Assembly: GCA_020057805.1 (NCBI GenBank)
Contig: JAGVFD010000101.1
Coordinates: 1-5,175, forward strand
Source: Sideroxydans sp.
GTDB taxonomy: Bacteria; Pseudomonadota; Gammaproteobacteria; Burkholderiales; Gallionellaceae
DNA: 5,175 nt
Direction: 5' to 3'
The first letter of the stretch is position 1. Each line of letters starts with the position of its first letter. This document shows, piece after piece, positions 1-5,175 of this stretch. The notes beneath the pieces are model-generated. The model did not search any database and was not told where the DNA came from. It saw only the letters and a program-made list of their open reading frames with translations. Both the position numbers and the translations under genes were made by a program.

Positions 1-1695
1 CACAATGCGAATGCCCATCTCACGCAAGCGAGTAACCGCGATGACGCTGCTGGGGCGCAGCTGATCTTCAAAGGCAATACAACCGAGAAAGGTGGTGCCG
101 TGTGCCAAGGCGATAACGGACTTTCCTTTTTGTTGTAGCGCTGCAATGGATAGCTCATCCAACATCACATCGTGTTCGCTCAAAAATATGGGTGAGCCCA
201 TCACATAGTGTTCGCCCTCCAAGGTCGCGCTCAATCCCTTGCCGGGGATTTCGGTGAAGTCGGTAATGGGGAGGGGCTTCACATCTTGCGTTTGTGCGTA
301 GCTAATTAAGGCGCTAGAAAGTGGGTGAGTTGAGGCATGCGCCAAACTGGTGGCGATGCGCAGCAATTCGCCTACACCACTTGCTGCACTCGGCCGTAAC
401 TCTGTCACCGTCGGTTTACCTTCAGTCAAGGTGCCCGTCTTATCCAACACCAACACGGCCAATTTATTGGCGCGCTCTAAAGCTGAAGCATCTTTTACCA
501 AGATGCCGTTTTTGGCGGCTAATCCGCTGGCGACCACGATGGTGATGGGGGTTGCCAGCCCTAGCGCGCAAGGACACGCAATGACTAATACCGAGATGGC
601 GTTAATCAGGGCGTAAGAAAAACTACCCTCTACAAGGTACCAATAAACAAAGGTGATGACAGCTAACACCAATACAACAGGCACAAAAATGCCAGAAATT
701 TTGTCTGCTAGTTTTTGAATAGCGGCTTTTGAGCCTTGAGCTTGTTCAACCAAGCGAATCACTGCTGCCAGTTGCGTGCGGCTACCCACGGCGATAGCGC
801 GACATTTGAGTCGTCCTTGCTGATTCAGCGTGGCGGCATACACCTTGTCGTGCATCGCTTTAGCTTGAGGCAGGCTTTCACCTGTCAGCATGCTTTCATT
901 CACACTGGATAAACCTTCCAAAACCACACCATCCACTGGCACACTCTCGCCGGGGCGCACGATAAAAATATCGTCAGGACGGAACTGTCCCAAAGGCACA
1001 TCCATCTCTACGCCATCACGCTCTACATGGGCGGTCTTGGGTTGCAAGTTGATGAGACCTTCTAGTGCGGAAGTGGCTTTGCGCTTGGCATTGGCTTCGA
1101 GCAGTTTGCCCAATAGCACGAGCGTAATCAGCATTGCGCCCGCCTCAAAATAAACAGGCTGATGCAGGTCGAACAGCATAATGGCGAGGCTCATAAAGTA
1201 GGCCGCACTGGTACCCAATGCCACCAACAAATCCATATTGCCACTGCCGTGCTTAACACTCGCCCACGCGCCGCGATAGAAGCGTTGGCCGATCCAAAAT
1301 TGTACGGGTGTTGCCAATAGCCATTGCATCCAGACGGGTAACTCGAAATGCACGCCGAACAGCATTAACAGCATGCTTAACAACAGTGGCGTAATCAGCG
1401 CGAATGCAATTAAAAACTGCTTCTTCTCTTGCTCGAATAGCGCATCGCGGGTGATTTTTTCAGCGGCGAAATCACGTGCCACATGAGCATCGAACCCCGT
1501 GTCTTGCACAGACCTAATCAGCTCGTCGATATTGGTGAGCGTTGCGTCATAGGTCACACTGGCTTTTTCGGTCGCCAGATTGACCACGGCATTGACGTGA
1601 GGAATTTGGTTGAGCGATTTTTCTAAACGAGAGGAGCAAGAAGCGCAACGCATCCCAGTGATTTGTAATTCGGCGTGTTGTGAAGTGTCGGTCAT
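1..1695 (-). CDS. copA: Copper-translocating P1B-type ATPase (CopA-like), C-terminus beyond window
   Basis: Inner-membrane ATPase that exports Cu+ (or Ag+) from the cytoplasm. The 565 visible residues read without interruption from base 1695. Seen in order: one N-terminal heavy-metal-associated domain (about 8-70) with metal loop GMRCASC (14-20); hydrophobic helices at about 95-113, 120-135, 154-178 and 183-199; the actuator loop with TGES (271-274); helices at about 334-360 and 364-385, the second carrying the CPC metal site (374-376, within [11 protein letters not shown]); phosphorylation motif DKTGT (418-422); and the HP motif of the nucleotide-binding domain (457-458). CPC plus the [12 protein letters not shown] stretch points to Cu+ rather than Zn/Cd. 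The GDGxND hinge and last two helices are missing only because the window ends. ATG at 1695 is preceded two codons upstream by an in-frame TAA, which fixes the start, but no clear Shine-Dalgarno sequence is visible. The gene lies downstream of a terminator. Confidence 0.95.
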   Translation of the reverse strand, partial: MTDTSQHAELQITGMRCASCSSRLEKSLNQIPHVNAVVNLATEKASVTYDATLTNIDELIRSVQDTGFDAHVARDFAAEKITRDALFEQEKKQFLIAFALITPLLLSMLLMLFGVHFELPVWMQWLLATPVQFWIGQRFYRGAWASVKHGSGNMDLLVALGTSAAYFMSLAIMLFDLHQPVYFEAGAMLITLVLLGKLLEANAKRKATSALEGLINLQPKTAHVERDGVEMDVPLGQFRPDDIFIVRPGESVPVDGVVLEGLSSVNESMLTGESLPQAKAMHDKVYAATLNQQGRLKCRAIAVGSRTQLAAVIRLVEQAQGSKAAIQKLADKISGIFVPVVLVLAVITFVYWYLVEGSFSYALINAISVLVIACPCALGLATPITIVVASGLAAKNGILVKDASALERANKLAVLVLDKTGTLTEGKPTVTELRPSAASGVGELLRIATSLAHASTHPLSSALISYAQTQDVKPLPITDFTEIPGKGLSATLEGEHYVMGSPIFLSEHDVMLDELSIAALQQKGKSVIALAHGTTFLGCIAFEDQLRPSSVIAVTRLREMGIRIV

Positions 1696-1737
1696 AGTGG
1701 GTTAAATTTACCAGAATTCACTTAAGCGCTCTGTAAT

Positions 1738-1776
1738 AAAAAAGGCGGATGCGAGCTGAATAGTCGCATCCGCCTT
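1738..1776 (-). terminator. Rho-independent terminator after the haem c gene
   Basis: A perfect 13-bp inverted repeat (arms 1742-1754 and 1764-1776, 9-nt loop) is followed on the minus strand by six T residues (1743-1738). It begins 16 bases past the stop codon of the DUF3365-type gene and ends about 42 bases before the copA start. This is a strong intrinsic terminator separating the two genes. There is no T-run on the plus-strand side, so it is directional. Confidence 0.9.
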
Positions 1777-1792
1777 AAGGTGTAGCGTTGTG

Positions 1793-2368
1793 TTACAGCT
1801 TGCGTTGAATGCTCAAACCACCGCGTAGCTGGCCAGGAGCGTAGCCTGTGGCTTGGTCATGTGGATATTCGGCAGCGAGGTTGGCTTTAACTGCTTCTGG
1901 AATCTCTTCAGACTTGCCGTGGCAGCTCACGCAACCGGGTTGCAATACGATGCCTTTCAGGTAACGGAAGGTCTTGCCATCAGCGCCTTTAACGATTTCA
2001 GCGACTTCCAGCGTCTCGGGCTTTTCGCCTTTGGCTAAACGTGCTTCCATCTTTTTCAGGGCTTTTTGTTCCCACGCATCCGCTGTGCCAATCATGGGGT
2101 TGCGCACCTTCATGCTGACGCGCGTCACCTTCCAGCCTTTCTGGCGGGACAGTTCGCTGGCCATTTTTGGGGCGATGTCTTTGCACACTTTAACGGCCGA
2201 CTCAGGACCGCCTTCTTGCACGGCTTTTTTGTTTTCTTCAGCTAATGCTTTGAGGAAAGGCATGGCGGCTGCGCGACTTTCTTCCTTGAGTGTGTCGATG
2301 TTGTTATCCGCGTAAGCCGTTACCGCGCTGAATGCGAGTAATGCGGCGCTGATGATTTTTGTATTCAT
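1793..2368 (-). CDS. Exported Tll0287-like (DUF3365) c-type haem protein
   Basis: Predicted soluble periplasmic haem c protein of 191 residues. Residues 1-20 form a signal peptide (positive start, hydrophobic core, cleavage after AYA), and there is no further membrane segment. The body matches my knowledge of the DUF3365/Tll0287-like family: VCKDIAP around Cys62, RVSMKVRNP (83-91) followed by DAWE (97-100), and one haem-attachment motif CVSCH (146-150). In the characterised cyanobacterial protein Tll0287 the haem has His/Cys axial ligation and sits on a PAS-like fold. Here His150 and probably Cys62 would play those roles (inference). ATG 2368 is chosen over an upstream in-frame start at 2485 because it begins a good signal peptide and follows AGGAGA (2374-2379, minus strand) at 5-nt spacing; the longer form would overlap the upstream gene. 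Function is probably redox sensing or electron transfer, with no reaction assigned. Confidence 0.88.
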   Translation of the reverse strand: MNTKIISAALLAFSAVTAYADNNIDTLKEESRAAAMPFLKALAEENKKAVQEGGPESAVKVCKDIAPKMASELSRQKGWKVTRVSMKVRNPMIGTADAWEQKALKKMEARLAKGEKPETLEVAEIVKGADGKTFRYLKGIVLQPGCVSCHGKSEEIPEAVKANLAAEYPHDQATGYAPGQLRGGLSIQRKL

Positions 2369-2373
2369 AAAGA

Positions 2374-2379
2374 TCTCCT
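2374..2379 (-). promoter_or_regulatory. Ribosome binding site fixing the start of the haem c gene
   Basis: AGGAGA on the minus strand lies 5 nt before ATG 2368. It is the strongest Shine-Dalgarno sequence on this strand and decides between that start and the 39-codon longer alternative. It begins only about 6 bases after the T-run of the preceding hairpin. Confidence 0.75.
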
Positions 2380-2384
2380 GAATG

Positions 2385-2409
2385 AAAAACGCCCGAACGA
2401 ATCGGGCGT
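2385..2409 (-). terminator. Hairpin terminator or attenuator after the DUF2892 gene
   Basis: A perfect 8-bp GC-rich inverted repeat (ACGCCCGA at 2389-2396, TCGGGCGT at 2402-2409, 5-nt loop) is followed on the minus strand by a short T-run (five T, the first of them inside the stem). It lies between the stop of the small membrane protein gene (2428) and the start of the haem c gene (2368). With only about 16 bases left before that start codon, it could act as a partial terminator that lowers downstream expression rather than as an absolute end. Confidence 0.75.
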
Positions 2410-2427
2410 GATTGAGTGGCTTAAAAA

Positions 2428-2625
2428 TTATTTCTTGGCATCCATTGGGCAAGTGTTCATGCCGAGCAGGGTGTAAGCAGGGCAAAACTTAAACACGCCA
2501 GTTAACAAAGGCACGACGCCAATCCAGCCCCATGCGCCAATTGTGCCAGCCAGTGTCAGGCCGATAAGGGCGAGCCCCACAACGATACGTAGAATGCGAT
2601 CGGTACTTCCAACGTTAATTTTCAT
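2428..2625 (-). CDS. Small DUF2892 (YgaP-type transmembrane) membrane protein
   Basis: A 65-residue inner-membrane protein. Residues 1-12 (MKINVGSTDRIL) and the later PLLTG, FCPAY and LLGMNTC segments are the hallmarks of DUF2892, the two-helix domain also found at the C-terminus of the YgaP rhodanese. Two hydrophobic stretches (about 13-28 and 31-46) are split by a GAWGW turn. Two cysteines (48 and 59) flank the end of helix 2. Stand-alone copies are common in bacteria, often beside sulfur or redox genes, and no biochemical role is established for them. The start ATG 2625 is supported by AAGGAA (2632-2637, minus strand) at 6-nt spacing. It is the first of three leftward genes and is divergent from mtnP. 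Confidence 0.88.
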   Translation of the reverse strand: MKINVGSTDRILRIVVGLALIGLTLAGTIGAWGWIGVVPLLTGVFKFCPAYTLLGMNTCPMDAKK

Positions 2626-2721
2626 GATGTATTCCTTGAGGGTTGTTTGAAAAGGGAGGTCATAGTAAGGCCGAATAGCTAAATGGGTCTGTGAGAAAAA
2701 TCACCAAGCGCCTGCTTGACC

Positions 2722-2750
2722 TTGAGAAACACAAGGTTTCCTGTTCCAAT
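2722..2750 (+). promoter_or_regulatory. Possible sigma-70 promoter for mtnP
   Basis: TTGAGA (2722-2727, five of six matches to the -35 consensus) is followed after 17 bp by TCCAAT (2745-2750, four of six to the -10). Transcription would begin about 25 bases before the mtnP ATG. Two short overlapping inverted repeats lie inside (CCTTG/CAAGG at 2720-2736, GAAAC/GTTTC at 2726-2740). The match is weak and could be chance. No convincing promoter was found for the opposite, DUF2892 side of this 156-base divergent gap. Confidence 0.25.
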
Positions 2751-2781
2751 CCGGCCTCATTTCAAAAAAGCTGGAAAAAAC

Positions 2782-3654
2782 ATGGCGCAAGCAAGCATTG
2801 GCATCATCGGGGGCAGCGGTGTGTATGACATCGCGGGGTTGGAAAATAAACGCTGGGAGAAGGTCGAATCTTCTTTTGGTGAGCCGTCGGACGAGCTGTT
2901 GTTTGGCGAACTGAATGGCGTGAAGTTGGCCTTTCTGCCACGTCATGCGCGAGGTCACAAGATTCCGCCTTCGGAAGTTAATTATCGCGCCAACATTGAT
3001 GTGATGAAACGGGTGGGCGTGACCGATGTCATCTCGGTTAGCGCAGTTGGCTCGTTGCGCGAACAACTGCCCCCCGGCACCTTCGTCATCGTTGATCAAT
3101 TTATAGACCGCACCTTCGCGCGCAATAAATCCTTCTTCGGTACGGGCCTCGTGGCGCATGTATCTATGGCGCATCCCGTGTGCAAGCGTCTCGGTGACCA
3201 CATCCAAGCGGCTGCGAAAGAGGCAGGCATCAACGCCGTGCGCGGCGGCACCTATCTGGTGATGGAAGGCCCGCAGTTCTCTAGCCTTGCTGAATCCGAG
3301 CTTTATCGAAACTGGGGTTGTGATGTGATCGGCATGACCAACATGCCCGAAGCCAAACTCGCCCGTGAGGCTGAACTTTGCTACGCCACCGTGGCGATGG
3401 TCACCGACTACGACTGCTGGCATCCAGATCACGACCACGTGACGGTGGATCAGATCATCAAGGTGTTGTTGGAGAATGCAGACAAAGCCAAGTCACTGGT
3501 GAAACAAGTCGTGCCACGTGTTGGAGCAGATGCCAAAGCTTGTGACTGTGGTTGCCGCAGTGCGCTGCAATACGCACTCATCACAGCACCTGATGCGCGT
3601 GATACAGAGATGAAAATGAAACTGCAAGCGGTAGCTGGGCGGGTTTTGAAATAA
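2782..3654 (+). CDS. mtnP: S-methyl-5'-thioadenosine phosphorylase
   Basis: Cytoplasmic phosphorolysis of 5'-methylthioadenosine (and, in many bacteria, 5'-deoxyadenosine) to adenine plus the 5-substituted ribose-1-phosphate. The 290 residues match the usual family length. Seen: GIIGGSGVYD (7-16), the phosphate-site PRHARGH (53-59), SAVGSL (87-92), MEGPQFSS (161-168), GMTNMPE (184-190), and TDYDCWH (208-214). The two aspartates in the last motif (209, 211) are the feature that makes MTAP select adenine; 6-oxopurine phosphorylases have asparagine there. A C-terminal CDCGC (254-258) is present. ATG 2782, with GGA 6 nt upstream, begins directly at the conserved N-terminus; an in-frame TTG at 2716 would only add an unconserved 22-residue tail. 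First gene of a salvage operon with the aldolase and apt. Confidence 0.95.
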   Translation: MAQASIGIIGGSGVYDIAGLENKRWEKVESSFGEPSDELLFGELNGVKLAFLPRHARGHKIPPSEVNYRANIDVMKRVGVTDVISVSAVGSLREQLPPGTFVIVDQFIDRTFARNKSFFGTGLVAHVSMAHPVCKRLGDHIQAAAKEAGINAVRGGTYLVMEGPQFSSLAESELYRNWGCDVIGMTNMPEAKLAREAELCYATVAMVTDYDCWHPDHDHVTVDQIIKVLLENADKAKSLVKQVVPRVGADAKACDCGCRSALQYALITAPDARDTEMKMKLQAVAGRVLK

Positions 3655-3665
3655 ATCAACTAATT

Positions 3666-3725
3666 CCCTCTCCCGGCCTTTCGGCCACCCTCTCCCGCAA
3701 GCGGGAGAGGGGCTGGGGGAGAGGG
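3666..3725. repeat. REP-like GC-rich palindromic intergenic element
   Basis: Nested inverted repeats fill the gap between mtnP and the aldolase gene. The outer arms are CCCTCTCCC (3666-3674) and GGGAGAGGG (3717-3725). Inside are a small hairpin, GGCC-TTTC-GGCC (3675-3686), and a strong hairpin, CCCTCTCCCG/CGGGAGAGGG (3688-3697 and 3702-3711) with a CAAG loop. The sequence resembles the CCCTCTCCCGCAAGCGGGAGAGGG elements I know to be dispersed in proteobacterial genomes, so it is probably one copy of a multicopy repeat. Neither side has a T-run, so it is unlikely to be an intrinsic terminator. It may stabilise the 3' end of the mtnP message. Only one copy is in the window, so the repeat nature is inferred. 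Confidence 0.75.
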
Positions 3726-3726
3726 T

Positions 3727-3730
3727 GGAG
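3727..3730 (+). promoter_or_regulatory. Ribosome binding site of the aldolase gene, abutting the palindrome
   Basis: GGAG lies 8 nt before ATG 3739 and one base after the outer arm of the palindromic element. Structure in the element could affect how accessible this site is (inference). Confidence 0.5.
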
Positions 3731-3738
3731 CGACAAAT

Positions 3739-4377
3739 ATGACCGAACAACAATCACGCGAACAACTCTTAACCGCCTCGCGCCGCATGGTCGAACTCGG
3801 CCTCAATCGCGGCACGGCGGGTAACACCTCTGTGCGACTTGGAGACGGCATGCTCATCACGCCCTCTGCACTGCCTGTCGGGGAGATGACAACCGACAGC
3901 ATGGTGCGTATGGATTTGGAAGGTAAGGTGCTGCAAGGCGGCAAGCCCTCTAGCGAATGGCGTTTCCATCGCGACATCTTTGTTGCGCGTCCCGAGATTG
4001 GCGCAGTGCTGCACATGCACTCCACCTTCGCCACCACCATCGCCTGTCTGGGCAAGGACGTGCCTGCTGTGCATTACCACATCGCCATCGCAGGTGGCGA
4101 CAGCATCCGTTGCACGCCCTACACCATCTTTGGGGAACAGAATCTCTCCGACCTTGCGCTGGAAGCACTGCATGACCGTAAGGCTTGCCTGCTGGGAAAC
4201 CACGGCATGATTGCCTTGGGAAAAGACTTGGTTGATGCCTTGTCCGTCGCGCAAGAAGTCGAGTATCTGTGCGAGATCTACTGGCGCACCCTGCAAGCAG
4301 GTACACCGCAGATACTCACCACGCAGCAGATGCACGCGGTCAAAGAAAAATTCGTCGAATACAAGAAACGTAGTTAG
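3739..4377 (+). CDS. Zinc-dependent class II aldolase, FucA/Ald2-like
   Basis: Cytoplasmic Zn2+ aldolase of 212 residues, close in length and sequence to E. coli L-fuculose-1-phosphate aldolase. The active site aligns at the same numbers: Glu73 (SSEWRFH), His92 and His94 (HMH), and His155 (GNHG) for zinc and catalysis, and Tyr113 (VHYH); Tyr208 near the end may match the C-terminal FucA tyrosine. The phosphate-binding GTAGN (25-29) and the TPSALP segment (41-46) are present. The product would be DHAP plus an aldehyde. Between mtnP and apt, the likely substrate is 5-methylthioribulose-1-phosphate or 5-deoxyribulose-1-phosphate (the Ald2 role in the DHAP shunt) rather than fuculose-1-phosphate; no fucose genes are nearby. 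MtnB dehydratase belongs to the same superfamily but looks less similar. Substrate assignment is inference from context; the family assignment is firm. Its stop codon overlaps the apt ribosome binding site. Confidence 0.92.
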   Translation: MTEQQSREQLLTASRRMVELGLNRGTAGNTSVRLGDGMLITPSALPVGEMTTDSMVRMDLEGKVLQGGKPSSEWRFHRDIFVARPEIGAVLHMHSTFATTIACLGKDVPAVHYHIAIAGGDSIRCTPYTIFGEQNLSDLALEALHDRKACLLGNHGMIALGKDLVDALSVAQEVEYLCEIYWRTLQAGTPQILTTQQMHAVKEKFVEYKKRS

Positions 4378-4384
4378 GAAAACC

Positions 4385-4912
4385 ATGCCCATCAAATCCA
4401 AGATTCGTACCGTCCCCCATTACCCAAAGCAAGGTATCCAGTTTCGCGACATCACCACCTTGCTCAAAGATCCAGAAGGCTTCCGCGCCACCGTGGATGA
4501 GCTCGTAAAACGATACAAAAACGTGAAGATAGATAAGATCGCCGGCATTGAATCGCGCGGCTTCATCCTCGGCGCGCCATTGGCTTATGCGCTGGGTAAA
4601 GGATTTGTGCCAATCCGCAAGAAAGGCAAATTGCCAGCCGAGACCATCGGCCACGACTACGCCCTCGAATACGGCACCGACCGCATCGAGATACACACCG
4701 ACGCCATCCAGAAAGGTGAGAAGGTCTTGCTGGTGGATGACCTCATCGCGACGGGTGGCACAGCCGAAGCCGCCTGCATCCTCATCGAAAAGATGGGCGG
4801 CAACATCGTTGAATGCTGCTTCATCATCGACCTGCCGGATATTGGTGGGCGGGCGCGATTAGAGAAGTTGGGGCAGAAGGTATTTGCGTTGTGCGAATTT
4901 GAGGGTGACTAA
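4385..4912 (+). CDS. apt: Adenine phosphoribosyltransferase
   Basis: Converts adenine plus PRPP to AMP and pyrophosphate in the cytoplasm. The 175 residues show the family landmarks: [15 protein letters not shown] (13-27), [12 protein letters not shown] (56-67), [10 protein letters not shown] (75-84), EYGTD (95-99), and the PRPP-binding loop [14 protein letters not shown] (114-127). ATG 4385 begins seven bases after the aldolase stop. Its Shine-Dalgarno AGGAA (4376-4380) overlaps the aldolase TAG, so the two genes are probably translationally coupled. An in-frame upstream start at 4211 lies inside the aldolase gene and only adds non-homologous residues. In this operon Apt would recapture the adenine released by MtnP, relieve product inhibition, and return it to the AMP pool. 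Confidence 0.96.
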   Translation: MPIKSKIRTVPHYPKQGIQFRDITTLLKDPEGFRATVDELVKRYKNVKIDKIAGIESRGFILGAPLAYALGKGFVPIRKKGKLPAETIGHDYALEYGTDRIEIHTDAIQKGEKVLLVDDLIATGGTAEAACILIEKMGGNIVECCFIIDLPDIGGRARLEKLGQKVFALCEFEGD

Positions 4913-4926
4913 CTCTGCAAATGGGG

Positions 4927-4947
4927 GGTTTGTGCCCAACAAATTTT
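4927..4947 (+). terminator. Weak candidate terminator after apt
   Basis: TTTGT (4929-4933) and ACAAA (4939-4943) form a 5-bp stem around a GCCCA loop, which can be lengthened by two G-U pairs, and TTTT follows at 4944-4947. It lies at a plausible distance (about 15 bases) after the apt stop. The stem is short and AT-rich, so termination here is doubtful. Confidence 0.25.
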
Positions 4948-4961
4948 AGTTCCCTTAAAAA

Positions 4962-4974
4962 ACCCTATAAGGGT
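4962..4974. promoter_or_regulatory. Candidate MqsA-type operator upstream of mqsR
   Basis: Palindrome ACCCT-ATA-AGGGT, with two perfect 5-bp arms and a 3-bp spacer. The E. coli antitoxin MqsA represses mqsRA by binding AACCT-N3-AGGTT palindromes. This site has the same arm length and spacing, with the second base of each arm changed. It lies 12-24 bases before the mqsR start and overlaps plausible -10 hexamers (TATAAG 4966-4971, TATTAT 4974-4979), as expected for autorepression. AAGGG (4969-4973) could also be a distant Shine-Dalgarno sequence. No good -35 element was seen. Confidence 0.55.
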
Positions 4975-4985
4975 ATTATTCGGCC

Positions 4986-5175
4986 ATGGAAAAGCTCAAG
5001 GCGCACTACTCGTTGCAAGAGATTCAAATGATTGTAGCGCGTGAGGGTAGTCAATCTTTTACGTTCGCCGCGCAACGGGGTGCGGAAAGTATGGGGCTTT
5101 CTCGCCCCGAAGCGCTGGGTGTGGTTTTGGCCTTAACCAACGCCATGTTGTACAAAAGTATGACAATCCACAGCG
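4986..5175 (+). CDS. mqsR: MqsR-family toxin (mRNA interferase), N-terminal part
   Basis: The first 63 residues are visible; the rest lies beyond the window. MqsR toxins cut mRNA, mainly at GC-containing triplets, and are neutralised by MqsA encoded just downstream. Family features: MEKxKxHY at the start, a short helix (SLQEIQMIV, 9-17), a GAESMGLSR segment (32-40), and the diagnostic LYKSMT (55-60), which matches FYKSMTTYSDH of E. coli MqsR. Lys57 corresponds to the catalytic Lys56 there. The remaining catalytic residues are not visible. ATG 4986 fits the family N-terminus, but no Shine-Dalgarno lies at normal distance; AAGGG ends 12 nt upstream, so translation may be weak or leaderless. It follows apt by 73 bases and has its own operator-like site. 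Confidence 0.85.
   Translation, partial: MEKLKAHYSLQEIQMIVAREGSQSFTFAAQRGAESMGLSRPEALGVVLALTNAMLYKSMTIHS

Noticed and set aside
1696..1741. CueR (MerR-type) operator with a long-spacer promoter upstream of copA
   Set aside because: No convincing dyad with a 19-20 bp spacer between -35 and -10 hexamers could be found. Only short restriction-site-like palindromes are present.
2716..2781. N-terminal extension of mtnP from TTG 2716
   Set aside because: The extra 22 residues are not part of the family N-terminus, and ATG 2782 has its own weak Shine-Dalgarno sequence.
2701..3438. Long open frame (245 codons) on the minus strand opposite mtnP
   Set aside because: It is antisense to a clearly conserved enzyme, its translation is rich in His/Arg/Phe with no recognisable domain, and it reflects codon bias of mtnP.
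3666..3725. CRISPR-like or intrinsic terminator interpretation of the palindromic stretch
   Set aside because: There are no regularly spaced direct repeats with unique spacers, and no T-run follows the hairpins on either strand. A REP-like element fits better.
3769..4401. Long open frame (210 codons) on the minus strand opposite the aldolase gene
   Set aside because: It is a shadow of the aldolase reading frame, with no family motifs and no ribosome binding site.
4957..4974. Minus-strand terminator formed by ACCCT/AGGGT followed by T residues
   Set aside because: No minus-strand gene ends nearby, and the stem is only 5 bp with a 3-nt loop. The operator reading is better supported by position before mqsR.

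Overview
The window looks like chromosomal DNA of a Gram-negative proteobacterium, most likely a betaproteobacterium. The evidence is an exported c-type haem protein, close resemblance of the mtnP, aldolase and apt products to proteobacterial families, a GC-rich palindromic intergenic element of a type common in beta- and gammaproteobacteria, and an MqsR-type toxin. I cannot name the species from the sequence alone.

Left part (minus strand, about 1-2625). Three genes read leftwards: a small two-helix membrane protein of the DUF2892/YgaP-like type, an exported Tll0287-like (DUF3365) haem c protein, and a CPC-motif copper-transporting P-type ATPase (CopA type) whose C-terminus lies beyond base 1. 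Each of the two gaps between them holds a hairpin followed by a T-run on the minus strand. The genes are therefore neighbours, but each boundary has a terminator or attenuator.

Middle part (plus strand, 2782-4912). A compact operon encodes 5'-methylthioadenosine phosphorylase (mtnP), a FucA/Ald2-like zinc class II aldolase, and adenine phosphoribosyltransferase (apt). Together they fit salvage of the dead-end nucleosides methylthioadenosine and/or 5'-deoxyadenosine: MtnP splits off adenine, Apt recovers the adenine as AMP, and the aldolase cleaves the ribulose-1-phosphate derivative to DHAP plus an aldehyde (the 'DHAP shunt'). The required isomerase, MtnA, is not in the window. A GC-rich palindromic element (about 3666-3725) sits between mtnP and the aldolase gene. 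The aldolase and apt genes are almost contiguous.

Right edge (plus strand, 4986-5175). The first 63 residues of an MqsR-family mRNA-interferase toxin are present. Just upstream is a 13-bp palindrome with the same geometry as the MqsA operator of E. coli, which suggests an mqsRA toxin-antitoxin module continuing past the window.
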